Below are positions 28,751 to 37,411 of a stretch of 64,000 nucleotides of DNA, in pieces. The stretch is from NCBI RefSeq assembly GCF_900141735.1, contig NZ_FQYO01000004.1, positions 62,001 through 126,000 on the forward strand, in the 5' to 3' direction. The notes beneath the pieces are model-generated. The model ran no database searches. It had not been told where the DNA came from and worked only from the letters and a program-made list of their open reading frames with translations. The position numbers and the translations under genes are program-made. Source of the stretch: Wenxinia saemankumensis (GTDB lineage Bacteria; Pseudomonadota; Alphaproteobacteria; Rhodobacterales; Rhodobacteraceae). How positions within the stretch are numbered: position 1 is the first letter of the stretch; each line of letters begins with the position of its first letter.

Positions 28751-30996
28751 TCCGCGGCCATGTCGGTCGGGCGCCCGGGTGCGAAGCCGGCATAGTAGCG
28801 CGACAGCGCCTCGGGCGTGAAATCGTCGACCGCGATCACGGCGCTCACCTTCTGCTGCATGTCGGCGATCCTTTCCCGTTCTTCCTCGCTGATGAGGCCC
28901 GCCTTCAGCGCGGCATCCGGCGTCTTCTTCGCCTCGCGCAGCCGCTTCATCAGGGGCGCAAGGTCGATCACGGCGGCATAGGCCGCGTTCAGCACCTCGA
29001 CCCCGTCGCGGTTGCAGCCGCCGAAGAGCCGCCCGGTGATCCGGTCCCGCGTGGCGGAGGGCTCGTAGATCAGGTCGGCGCACTCCGCGATCAGCCGGTC
29101 GTCCGGCCCGCTCGGCCGGCTGCCGGGGCGGGTGACCACGCGGCCGACCAGCCGCGCCCAGGCGGGGGGCATGTTCTCGAGCACCTCGTCGAGCAGCTGC
29201 CCGATCGTGGCGAAGGCGCGCTCGGCCGCGTAGCGCAGCAGCGGCAGGTCCGCCTCCTGCCGGCCCTCGTCCTGCCAGCGCTTCAGCGCGGCGGAGAGGA
29301 GATACATCTCGGACAGGATGTCGCCCATCCGGATCGAGATCATCTCCCGCCGCTTCAGCTCGCCCCCGAAGGTGAGGAAGCACAGGTCCGCGACCAGCGC
29401 GTAGGACGCCGACCAGCGCGACAGCTCGCGGTAGATCGGCGCCGCCTTGCCCGCGTTCTTCGGCACGGGTGCGGAGCGGTTGCCGGTCCAGGCGCGGGCG
29501 AAGGCGCGGCCCGTCGTCCGGAGGCTGTGCTTCACATGCGCCCAGAAATGTCTGTCGAAGGCCTTCAGGCTCTCGTCCTCATCCTCGATCTGCAGGGCCT
29601 GCATCTCGTCCAGCATGTGCGGATGGGCGCGGATCGACCCTTGGCCGAAGATGATCAGCGCGCGGGTGACGATGTTGGCCCCCTCCACCGTGATGCCGAT
29701 GGGCACGGCGCGGTAGAGCGGCAGCAGGTAGTTCGACGGCCCGTCGATCACCGCCTTGCCGGAATGGACGTCCATCGCGTCGTTCAGTGCCTCGCGCATC
29801 CGCAGGGTGGCATGCGCCTTCATGATGGCGGAGATGACGGAGAGCGCCCGTCCCTCGTCCAGCCCGGCGCAGGTCAGTCGCCGCGCGGCGTCAACGACGT
29901 AGGCGTCGACCGCGAGCCGGGCCATCGGGATCTGGATCCCGCCGAACTTGCCGATGGGCAGGTTGAACTGCTGGCGGATGCGGGCATAGGCGCCGGTCGT
30001 GTGGGCCGAGAGCGCGATGGCCGCGCTGCCCATCGACGGCAGCGAGATGCCCCGCCCGGCGGCGAGCGCGCTCATCAGCATCATCCAGCCGCGCCCGGCG
30101 TAGTCCGGCCCGCCGATGATGTGATCGAGGGGAACGAACACGTCCTTGCCCGTCGTGGGCCCGTTCATGAACATCGTGGTGGAGGGGATGTGCCGCCGCC
30201 CCGTCTCGACCCCGTCGAGATCGGTCGGCACGAGCGCGCAGGTGATGCCGATCTCCTTCGCGTCGCCCAGCAGTCCGTCGGGATCGCGTAGCTTGAAGGC
30301 GAGACCGAGCACCGTGCAGACGGGCGAGAGGGTGATGTAGCGCTTCGCCCAGTTGAGGCGGATGCCCACCACCTCCTCGCCGTTCCAGCTGCCCCTGGTC
30401 ACCACCCCGTCGTCGATCATGGCCGAGGCGTCGGATCCCGCCTCGTCGCTGGTCAGGCCGAAGGCCGGCAGTTCGCGCCCGTCGGCGAGGCGGGGCAGCC
30501 AGTGCTCCTTCTGCGCGTCGGTGCCGAACTGGTGGATCAGCTCGCCCGGGCCCAGCGAATTGGGCACCATCACCGTGACGGCGGCGGCGACCGACCGGGT
30601 GGAGATGTAGCGCACCACCTCGGAATGGGCGAAGGCCGAGAAGCCGAGGCCGCCATGCGCCTTGTCGATGATCATGCCGAAGAACTTCTCGCGCCGCAGG
30701 AAGTCCCAGACCTCCTCGGGAAGGTCGGCCGTCTCCTGGTTGATGCGCCAGTCGTCGATCATCCCGCACAGCGTCTCGCACGGGCCGTCGAGGAAGGCCT
30801 GCTCCTCCTCGGTCAGGCGGGACGCCTCGACCGCATGCAGCCGGTCGAAATCGGGATCGCCCGAGAAGAGGTCGGCGTCCCACCACACCTCGCCCGCGTT
30901 CAGCGCCTCGGCCTCGGTATCGGACAGCCGCGGCAGCGTACGCTTGCCCCAGCGATGGATGGGCCTGGTGATCCAGTTCCTGCGGAAATCGGACAT
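28747..30996 (-). CDS. fadE: Long-chain acyl-CoA dehydrogenase, FadE type
   Basis: 749-residue flavoprotein catalysing the first step of beta-oxidation. The acyl-CoA dehydrogenase core (about 80-480) has FGLTSDEAGSDASAM, the flavin and substrate-binding segment, and AVIDGPSNYLLPLYRAVPIGITVEGANIVTRAL near the catalytic base. A long C-terminal DUF1974-type domain is present, as in E. coli FadE. The start MSDFRRNWITRP at 30996 has only a weak ribosome-binding site, but sequence upstream is not family-like. It is the first gene of the operon fadE-fadI-fadJ-hydrolase. No FadR-type regulator is adjacent. Confidence 0.93.
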   Translation of the reverse strand: MSDFRRNWITRPIHRWGKRTLPRLSDTEAEALNAGEVWWDADLFSGDPDFDRLHAVEASRLTEEEQAFLDGPCETLCGMIDDWRINQETADLPEEVWDFLRREKFFGMIIDKAHGGLGFSAFAHSEVVRYISTRSVAAAVTVMVPNSLGPGELIHQFGTDAQKEHWLPRLADGRELPAFGLTSDEAGSDASAMIDDGVVTRGSWNGEEVVGIRLNWAKRYITLSPVCTVLGLAFKLRDPDGLLGDAKEIGITCALVPTDLDGVETGRRHIPSTTMFMNGPTTGKDVFVPLDHIIGGPDYAGRGWMMLMSALAAGRGISLPSMGSAAIALSAHTTGAYARIRQQFNLPIGKFGGIQIPMARLAVDAYVVDAARRLTCAGLDEGRALSVISAIMKAHATLRMREALNDAMDVHSGKAVIDGPSNYLLPLYRAVPIGITVEGANIVTRALIIFGQGSIRAHPHMLDEMQALQIEDEDESLKAFDRHFWAHVKHSLRTTGRAFARAWTGNRSAPVPKNAGKAAPIYRELSRWSASYALVADLCFLTFGGELKRREMISIRMGDILSEMYLLSAALKRWQDEGRQEADLPLLRYAAERAFATIGQLLDEVLENMPPAWARLVGRVVTRPGSRPSGPDDRLIAECADLIYEPSATRDRITGRLFGGCNRDGVEVLNAAYAAVIDLAPLMKRLREAKKTPDAALKAGLISEEERERIADMQQKVSAVIAVDDFTPEALSRYYAGFAPGRPTDMAAE

Positions 30997-31107
30997 GCTC
31001 GCGGAACGTGCGGGGGGCGGCGCCAGTTCCGGAAGGACGCGGCGTCGCCCCCCACCGCGCCGGCGACCGGCCCGGGAACGCGGACGGCACAGCGAAGAGG
31101 ACGCTCC

Positions 31108-32136
31108 ATGCAGACAGACCGGCTGACCCGAGACCTCCTCTTCGTGCTGGCGATCGCGGCGCTCGCGGTTGCGGCCTGGACACTGTCCTTCGTCCTGCTG
31201 CTCGCCTTCGGCGGCACGCTGCTGGCGATCCTGTTCCGCCATCTCGCCCTGATCGTGTCACGGCTGACGCCGCTGCCGGTCGGGGCGGCGCTGGCGCTGG
31301 TCCTGCTGGGCCTCCTCGCCGCCCTCGCGACGCTCGCCATCCTCGCGGGGCCGAGGCTGGCGGCGCAGGCGGCCGAACTGTCGGACAGCATCCCCCGCAC
31401 GCTGATGTCGATCGAGGACCGGCTGGAGGACAGCCGCTGGGGCAGCTGGGTGGTCGAGCAGGTGCAGGAGACCGAGCCGGTCAACGAGCTGAATGTCATG
31501 GGCACGCTGGGCGGCACGATGTCCGCCGCCCTCGGCGCGCTCGCCAACATCGTGATCGTCCTGTCGGTGGGGGTGTTCCTCGCCCTCGACCCGGCGCTCT
31601 ACCGGCGCGGGCTGCTGCACCTCGTTCCGCCCGCGCATCGCGACCGGGCGCGCGAGGTCCTGGACACGCTCGGCCGCGATCTCTGGCGCTGGATGGCGGG
31701 GCAGGCGCTCGACATGGCGGCGGTGGCGGTCCTGACGGGGCTGGGGCTGTGGCTCCTGGGGATCCCGTTGCCGCTGCTGCTGGGACTCATCGCGGGACTG
31801 ACCAACTTCATTCCCTTCGTCGGCCCCTTCCTGTCCGGCATCCCGGCCGTGCTCGTGGCCTTTGCGCAATCGCCGATGGATGCGGTCTGGACGGCCGCCC
31901 TCTTCGTCGCGATCCAGCAGGTGGAGGGCAACGTCCTCCTGCCGATGATCCAGAGCCGGGTCGCGTCGATCCCGCCGGTGCTCATCCTGCTGGCCGTCGT
32001 CGGGGCCGGGATCCTGTTCGGGATGGCGGGCGTCCTGCTCGCGACGCCCCTTCTGCTGACCGCGATCATCCTCGTCCGGATGCTCTATGTCGAGGACGCG
32101 CTGGGCGACGACCTGGGCGACGTGGACCAGACGTGA
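31108..32136 (+). CDS. AI-2E family transporter (PerM/YdiK type)
   Basis: 342-residue inner-membrane protein with seven to eight helices of the AI-2 exporter superfamily. The characteristic C-terminal pattern is present: GLIAGLTNFIPFVGPFLSGIPA followed by QQVEGNVLLPMIQSR and then two helices. The extracytoplasmic coiled region (about 85-150) links helices three and four. Substrates across the family include AI-2, Na+/H+ and others, so autoinducer export is not assumed. GAAGAGG precedes the ATG at 31108. The gene is divergent from fadE and separated from it by about 110 bp. Confidence 0.85.
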   Translation: MQTDRLTRDLLFVLAIAALAVAAWTLSFVLLLAFGGTLLAILFRHLALIVSRLTPLPVGAALALVLLGLLAALATLAILAGPRLAAQAAELSDSIPRTLMSIEDRLEDSRWGSWVVEQVQETEPVNELNVMGTLGGTMSAALGALANIVIVLSVGVFLALDPALYRRGLLHLVPPAHRDRAREVLDTLGRDLWRWMAGQALDMAAVAVLTGLGLWLLGIPLPLLLGLIAGLTNFIPFVGPFLSGIPAVLVAFAQSPMDAVWTAALFVAIQQVEGNVLLPMIQSRVASIPPVLILLAVVGAGILFGMAGVLLATPLLLTAIILVRMLYVEDALGDDLGDVDQT

Positions 32137-32493
32137 CCCGCGGGTGAGGTTCCGGCGGCGGAGCGCCGGGATCGGCGGCCCGGATGCGCGCCCCACGCAG
32201 CACGGCCCCACGCGGCACGGCCCCACGCGGCACGGCCCCGTGCCGCGCGGCGTTGCCCCGGCCCCGAACGGTCCGGGCGGCGGGCCCGTTCCGACGGGAC
32301 GGACCCGCGACAGGGGCGGCCGCACCCGCGGTTGCCCGCCTGCCGGGCGTCGACGGCGGCGCCCGCCGTCCCGGCAGGGAACCGGCCTCCGCGCCCTCGC
32401 GCCATCGTGTCGAGACTCGTCCCGCTTGCGCCTCACCTCCGCCACATGCGCCCGTTTGGATTGGTTAATAATAGAGCGATCGGAGGTGGGCCG
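32137..32493. other. Intergenic region with a short tandem repeat
   Basis: 357 bp between the permease and the diguanylate cyclase gene. It contains three tandem 15-bp units (32191-32235), a degenerate fourth and then GC-rich DNA. Close to the next gene it turns AT-rich (GGTTAATAATAGAG, about 32463-32476), where a promoter is likely. No protein gene is convincing. Confidence 0.5.
32191..32250. repeat. 15-bp tandem repeat, three units plus one degenerate
   Basis: Units CCCCACGCAGCACGG, CCCCACGCGGCACGG and CCCCACGCGGCACGG run head to tail at 32191-32235. They are followed by a decayed unit CCCCGTGCCGCGCGG, which can pair with its neighbour. Confidence 0.8.
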
Positions 32494-33618
32494 ATGGAAG
32501 TCTTTATCAATTTCGTCAACGGTCTCGGCATCATGGCGCTGGTTACCGGCGCCTATGCAATCGTGCAGCGCCGGCGCTGGGCGCGCTACCAGCGCCACCT
32601 GATGGCGGGGCTGGTCTTCGGGATTGGTGCGACGCTGATGATGTTCAATACGACCGAGATCGCGCCGGGCGTCATCCTCGATAGCCGCAACCTCTTCATC
32701 GGGTTCGCGGGCGCGTTCCTCGGGCCGATCGGCGCGGCCGCGTCCCTGCTGGTCGCGGCCCCGGTCCGGCTGGGACTCGGCGGCGGGGGCGCCGGTCTCG
32801 GCGTCGCCTCCATGGTGATCGCCGCGATCGTGGGGGTGATGTGGAACCGCAGCAGCCTGCTGGCGCCGCGGCCCACCTGGTGGCGCTTTCCCGCGATGGG
32901 GCTCACCATCTCGGTCGCGCTGGTGACGGTGGCGTTCCTCCCGGCCGAGCAGCGCCTCGCCGCCTTCGGGCTGCTTGTGCCCGTCCTCGTGGTCTTCAAC
33001 GTCCTCGGCGCCCTGCTCTTCGGCGCGATGATCGAGCGCGAGCGCGCCCTGACCCGCGAACAGCGCGCCCTGCGCGAGGAGACGCTGACCGATCCGCTCA
33101 CCGGCGCGCTGAACCGCCGCGGCCTCGCCCGGCACTACCAGGAGGTGGCCCCTCAGCTGCGCGGCCGGGGCGGGGCCTTCCTGCTGATGGACCTCGACCA
33201 CTTCAAGGCGGTCAACGACACCCACGGCCACGCCATCGGGGACGAGGTGCTGAGGCACGCGGTGCAGGCCGTGCGCGGCGTCCTGCGGGCCGAGGATTGC
33301 ATCGCCCGCCTCGGGGGAGAGGAATTCGCGATCGTGCTGCCGGGCGTCCAGTCCGACCAGGCCTTCCGCATCGCCGAGCGCATCCGCGCCCGCGTGGCCG
33401 AGATCGTCCTGCCCGAATGCCCGGGCCTGCAGGTCACGACGAGCCTTGGGCTGCTGCCCTTCCGCGATCGCGTGCCGGGCCTGTCGGACGCGATCCGTCT
33501 GTCCGACGCCGCGCTCTACGCCGCCAAGGAGGGGGGCCGGAACCGCACCGTCACCGCCACCCTCTCGCCGCAGCGCCCGGCGCCCCGGGTCCACGGCCTC
33601 GCCCCCCGCGCCGCCTGA
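32494..33618 (+). CDS. Diguanylate cyclase with 5TM LytS-type sensor domain
   Basis: 374-residue inner-membrane enzyme making cyclic di-GMP. The N-terminal 180 residues hold five to six helices with GFAGAFLGPIGAAASLLVAA (about 70-90), typical of the 5TM receptor of LytS-YhcK. The GGDEF domain starts at DPLTGALNRRG, and its active site is GGEEF at residues 274-278, a catalytically competent variant. The product-inhibition I-site RxxD is present as RAED (265-268), five residues before it. There is no EAL domain, so it should only synthesise. The ATG has a strong ribosome-binding site (GGAGGTGG). The ligand of the sensor is unknown. Confidence 0.9.
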   Translation: MEVFINFVNGLGIMALVTGAYAIVQRRRWARYQRHLMAGLVFGIGATLMMFNTTEIAPGVILDSRNLFIGFAGAFLGPIGAAASLLVAAPVRLGLGGGGAGLGVASMVIAAIVGVMWNRSSLLAPRPTWWRFPAMGLTISVALVTVAFLPAEQRLAAFGLLVPVLVVFNVLGALLFGAMIERERALTREQRALREETLTDPLTGALNRRGLARHYQEVAPQLRGRGGAFLLMDLDHFKAVNDTHGHAIGDEVLRHAVQAVRGVLRAEDCIARLGGEEFAIVLPGVQSDQAFRIAERIRARVAEIVLPECPGLQVTTSLGLLPFRDRVPGLSDAIRLSDAALYAAKEGGRNRTVTATLSPQRPAPRVHGLAPRAA

Positions 33619-33653
33619 GGCGGCAAGGGGGCCCGCCGGAGGGCTCCGAACGT

Positions 33654-33788
33654 GCTTCTCGCCGGACTCGCGAGAAGCGGGGGCAGCAAGGATGTAGGGC
33701 TTCCTCCCATCGCCGAGGACCGGGCGGACCCTCCGCTCGGTCCACCGCACCGCCATGCCGCCCGCGCGGATGTCCTCGATCACATCGA
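33654..33788. other. Cluster of three perfect or near-perfect stem-loops
   Basis: GCTTCTCGC-CGGACTC-GCGAGAAGC (33654-33678), GGACCGGGCGGA-CCC-TCCGCTCGGTCC (33717-33743, one G-T pair) and CTCGAT-CAC-ATCGAG (33774-33788) occur in a row between the cyclase and the MFS remnants. None has a T-run. It may be a structured RNA or simply termination signals. Confidence 0.35.
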
Positions 33789-33865
33789 GCGTCCCCGAGG
33801 TCTGACGCGATGCCATTCCCGGCTGGGCCACCCCAGGCGGCATCATCCTTCCGTGCGTCGCCCTT

Positions 33866-34078
33866 CTAGGGGTCGGGCGGATCGACGGGACGCACCAGCC
33901 CCTTCCCCGACCCGATCACCGCCATCGCGAGCACCGCGATCCCCGCGCTGCCGAGGAAGGTCGCGGCGATGCCGAAGGCGTCGAGCAGGGCGCCGCCGAA
34001 CAGCGCGCCGAGCAGGATCGACGCCTGGATCGCCGCCACCATCAGGCTGCCTGCCGCCTCCGCCTCGTCCTCGAGCCG
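33866..34078 (-). pseudogene. C-terminal remnant of an MFS efflux transporter
   Basis: Reading the minus strand into the TAG at 33868-33866 gives about 70 residues, including GSLMVAAIQASILLGALFGG, then LLDAFGIAATFLGSAG and a basic tail ending VDPPDP. This is the last two helices of a 12-helix MFS drug or sugar efflux protein. There is no start codon and everything N-terminal is missing. The homology breaks at about 34076, precisely where the opposite-strand Bcr/CflA remnant begins. It lies head to head with that remnant, so a deletion spanning a former divergent promoter would explain both. It is not expected to make a functional protein. Confidence 0.7.
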
Positions 34079-35162
34079 AGGTGCTGGGCGCGGCGGAGGG
34101 GCAGCTCGAGCTCGTCGTCTTGACCTATCTGCTCGGTTTCGGGGCCGGGCAGCTGCTCTGGGGGCCGGTCAGCGACCGGCTGGGGCGGCGCGGGCCGATC
34201 CTGGCGGGGCTCGCGATCTTCGCCCTCGGCTCGGCCGGCTGCGCACTGGCGGCGGCGCCGTGGCAGATCATCGCCTGGCGCATCGTGCAGGCACTTGGGG
34301 CGAGCGCGGGGGTTGCGCTGGCGCGCGCGATGGTGCGCGACCTCTACGAGCGGGACCGGGAGGCGCGGGTCCTGTCGACGCTGATGACGGTGATGGCGGT
34401 CGCGCCCCTGCTCGGCCCGATGGCCGGGGCGCAGATCCTCGCCGTGGCGAGCTGGCAGGCGATCTTCTGGACGCTGGTCGGGTTCGGGCTCGTCACGATG
34501 GCTCTGGTCTCGGCCCTGCCGAAAGCCTGCCGGCGGAGGCGCGCGAGACCGAGCCGCTGCCCCGCAGCCTGGCGGCCTATGGCGTCCTGCTGGGGAACGG
34601 CACGCTCATGGCCTATGCCGAGGCGATCGGGTTCTACTACCTGGGCGTGTTCGCCGTGGCCGCGGGCGGGCCCTTCGCCTTCGTCACCTATCACGGCCTG
34701 TTCCCGTCCGCCTACGCGCTGGTCTTCGCCAGCGGGGTCGGCGGGCTGATGATCGCCAACATCGCGAATGCGCGGCTCGTCACGCGGATCGGCTCGGACC
34801 GGATGCTGCGCTACGGCGCGGGCGGCGCGGCGCTGTTCGGGCTGGTCTTCCTGGCCGTGGCGAGGGCCGATCTGGGCGCCGCCGCGGGGCTGGTCTTGGC
34901 CAGCTTCCTGTTCAACGCGCTGAACGGCCTCATCACCGCGAACGCCATCGCCGGGGCGCTGGCGAACGTCACTCGGGGCGCCGGCAGCGCCTCGGCCCTC
35001 GTCGGGGCGATCCAGTATGGCAGCGGGATGGTCGGCTCGGCGCTGGTCGGCCTGCTGGCCGACGGCACGCCCGGGCCGATGGGCGCCGTGGCGGCGGTGG
35101 CGGGGTGCGGGTGCCTGGCCCTGACCCTCGTCGCCACGCGCCGCGGCGTGTCGCCCGCGTGA
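34078..35162 (+). pseudogene. Bcr/CflA-type multidrug MFS transporter, N-terminally truncated and frameshifted
   Basis: The frame starting about 34078 gives LELVVLTYLLGFGAGQLLWG, then PVSDRLGRRGPILAG (MFS loop 2-3 motif A) through to SALPKA. It then loses the frame, and the family sequence resumes in another frame as ESLPAEARETEPLPRSLAAY and continues to the stop at 35162. CTGCCGAAAGCCTG near 34520 appears to lack one G compared with the expected CTGCCGGAAAGCCTG. The first helix and start codon (about 40 residues) are absent. Two independent lesions make this a pseudogene, unless the single-base loss is a sequencing error; the truncation would remain. Confidence 0.85.
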
Positions 35163-35189
35163 GGCGCGGACGATGCCCCGTCGCCGGCC

Positions 35190-35585
35190 TCAGCCGGAAT
35201 AGTCGGCGTCCGAGACCTTCTCCATCCAGGTGACGGGCGAGCCGTCCACGGATTCCTGCACCGCAATATGGCTCATCGCGGTCTCAGGCGAGGCGCCGTG
35301 CCAGTGCTTCTCGCCCGGCTCGAACCAGACCACGTCGCCGGCCGAGATCTCCTTCACCGGGCCGCCCTCGCGCTGGACGCGGCCCCGGCCGAAGGTGACG
35401 ATCAGCGCCTGCCCGGCGGGGTGGGTGTGCCAGGCGGTGCGGGCGCCGGGCTCGAAGGTGACATGGGCGCCCATCGCTCGGCCGGGCTCGGTCGAGGCGT
35501 AGAGCGGGTCGATGCGGACGGTGCCGGTGAAGTTGGCCTCGGGCCCCGGATTGGACGGGGCGGTGCCGGAACGGGTGATCTTCAT
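35190..35585 (-). CDS. Cupin-domain protein, mandelonitrile-lyase/CMD-associated type
   Basis: 131-residue single-cupin protein. The first cupin motif carries metal ligands in [13 protein letters not shown] (His53, His55) and the second in [12 protein letters not shown]. This is the form often annotated as (R)-mandelonitrile lyase-like and commonly linked to carboxymuconolactone decarboxylase-family genes. A quinone or aldehyde detoxification role is plausible but unproven. The start at 35585 has GGAG about ten bases upstream. It follows the frameshifted CMD gene; because of that shift, the CMD frame now runs on antisense-free through this gene in another phase. Confidence 0.8.
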   Translation of the reverse strand: MKITRSGTAPSNPGPEANFTGTVRIDPLYASTEPGRAMGAHVTFEPGARTAWHTHPAGQALIVTFGRGRVQREGGPVKEISAGDVVWFEPGEKHWHGASPETAMSHIAVQESVDGSPVTWMEKVSDADYSG

Positions 35586-35645
35586 GGGGGGGGTCTCCTC
35601 TGGGGGGCGCGGCGGCACGAGGGGGGGGCACCGCAGGGACAAGTC

Positions 35646-36411
35646 CTAGTCGGCGCGCGAGTCGAAGACCTGGCGCGCGACCGGCAGGGCCGAGAAGGTC
35701 CGGGGCCAACCGGTGTAGAAGGCGAGATGCCAGCATCGCCCCTGCCTCGTCCTGCGTCAGGCCGTTGTCCATCGCGCGGTTCAGGTGGAACGACATCTGG
35801 TCGGGCTGCCCCGCGGCGATCAGCGCCGCGACCGTGACCAGGGAGCGGTCGCGCGGCTCGAGCGCGGGGCGCAGCCAGAGGTCGCGGAAGAGCAGCGCCT
35901 CCGTGGTGTCGACGACCCCCTGGCTGGTGTCGCCGTGGGTCTGCTGGACCTGTCGTTGGCGCGCCGCCTCGGCCTCCTCGTCCAGCGGCAGAAGCTCGGG
36001 ATCGACCGGCGGCAGATCGGCGGCCGCGACGCCGCGCTCGGCGTAGACCGGGGCCAGCACCTCGGCGGCCGCGACGGCGTTGCCCCATCCGGAATAGAAC
36101 GCGAGATGCGTGATCGTCTCCGACAGCTCCGCCGGGGTGACTCCGGCCTCGAGCGCCAGTTCAGCGTGATCGGCCAGCAGTCCGCTCTCGCCCCGGGTCA
36201 ACATCGCGGCGAAAGTGACGAGGGCGCGGTCGCGCAGGGGCAACGCCGCGCCGAGCCAGACCTCGCCGAAGAGATCCTCGGTCGAATAGGCCTCCAGCGC
36301 CGGGGCGACCTCGCCCACCGCGTCCGGCAGGGTGCCGGCGGGATCCTGGGCCGGAACGGAGGTGGCGGCGAGTGCGGCGGCGGCCGAGGTGGCGGCAAGG
36401 AAGCTCTTCAT
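35646..36411 (-). pseudogene. Carboxymuconolactone decarboxylase family gene, frameshifted near its 3' end
   Basis: Encodes an exported double CMD-domain protein: signal peptide MKSFLAATSAAAALAATS cut near PAQ, first CMD domain about 35-125, second about 165-250. The frame is normal through MDNGLTQDEAGAML, then expected ASHLAFYTGW-like sequence is lost: the DNA GATGCCAGC at 35727-35735 lacks two bases relative to the family. Restoring them gives HLAFYTGWPRTFSALPVARQ and the stop TAG at 35648-35646. As it stands, the frame reads on to 35284, making a 375-residue product with an abnormal tail. It could be a recent pseudogene or a sequencing error. The LysR gene lies upstream on the same strand. 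Confidence 0.8.
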
Positions 36412-36511
36412 CGGGGCGGTCCCTTCGGAGGTTCGTGTCTGCCCCCGAGGTGGCGCCCCTTCGCCCCGCGTTAATGCCCCGCCGGCCCACCCCGTCCATG
36501 AGCCTGCCTCA

Positions 36512-37411
36512 TCAATCGGACCGCTCCCGCAACGCCTCCAGCACGAGGCCGAAGGCGGAGGAGGGCCGCATCCGGCTGGGGTAGTAGAGATGGAATCCCG
36601 GGAAGGTCGGACACCATGCGTCGAGGCAGGTCTTCAGCCGCCCCGCCTCCAGCGCCGGCCCCGCCAGCCGGTCCGGCACGAGCGCGAGGCCGTGGCCGTC
36701 GATCGCCGCCTGCAGCACCGGATTGATCGTGTTGAAGGTCAGCTGGCCCGACACCTTGACCCGGAACTCCGCCCCGCCCGGCTCCTGGAACTCCCAGGCG
36801 TAGAGCTGCCCGTGGGTCGAGAGCCGCAGGTTGATGCAGTCGTGCCCGCCGAGGTCGTGCGGCGTCTCCGGAGCGCCCGCGCGGCCGAGATAGTCCGGCG
36901 CGCCCACGCAGATCATCCGCTCGTCCGGCCCGATCCGCATCGAGATCATCCCCTCGCTCACCTGCTCGCCGTAGCGCACGCCGGCATCGCACTGGGCGGA
37001 GGCGAGGTCGGTGTAGCCGTATTCCATCACGAACTCGACGTTCACCGCCGGGTGCTCCTTCAGCAGCGGCGAGAGCTTCGGCCAGAGCAGGGTCTCGATC
37101 GGATATTCCCCCGCGACGATCCTGACCGTCCCCGAGGGCCGGTCGCGGGAATCGTTCAGCGCCTTCAGCCGCGCCTCGATCATGTCGAAGGCGGGATTGA
37201 GGGTCGCCAGCAGGTCCTCCCCCTCCAGCGTCGGGGCGACCGAACGGGTCGTGCGGGTGAGGAGCCGCATCCCGAGCCGCGTCTCCAGCGCCTTGATCGT
37301 GTGGCTGAGCGCCGACTGGCTGACATTCAGCCGCGCCGCCGCCCGGGTGAAGCTCCGCTCCTCCGCCACGGCGGCGAGGGCGATCAGGTCATGGATGTTC
37401 TCGCGCAGCAT
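36512..37411 (-). CDS. LysR-family transcriptional regulator
   Basis: 299-residue LTTR. The N-terminal winged helix-turn-helix (about 5-64) contains RSFTRAAARLNVSQSALSHT, the family recognition helix, followed by the linker helix and a periplasmic-binding-like effector domain (about 92-295). Subfamily resembles regulators with the segment GVRYGEQVSEGMISMRIGPD. It lies 100 bp upstream of the CMD gene in the same direction, and genes of this subfamily often sit next to CMD/cupin or aldo/keto reductase operons, so it probably controls that cluster. The start at 37411 gives the usual MLRENIHDL N-terminus. Confidence 0.9.
   Translation of the reverse strand: MLRENIHDLIALAAVAEERSFTRAAARLNVSQSALSHTIKALETRLGMRLLTRTTRSVAPTLEGEDLLATLNPAFDMIEARLKALNDSRDRPSGTVRIVAGEYPIETLLWPKLSPLLKEHPAVNVEFVMEYGYTDLASAQCDAGVRYGEQVSEGMISMRIGPDERMICVGAPDYLGRAGAPETPHDLGGHDCINLRLSTHGQLYAWEFQEPGGAEFRVKVSGQLTFNTINPVLQAAIDGHGLALVPDRLAGPALEAGRLKTCLDAWCPTFPGFHLYYPSRMRPSSAFGLVLEALRERSD

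Noticed and set aside
31258-33846. 862-codon minus-strand frame including IRAGGMAVRWTERRVRPVLG
   Set aside because: Most of it is antisense to the AI-2E permease and the diguanylate cyclase. Only 33619-33846 is free of another gene; its sequence looks somewhat protein-like but I recognise no family, and it has no good start context.
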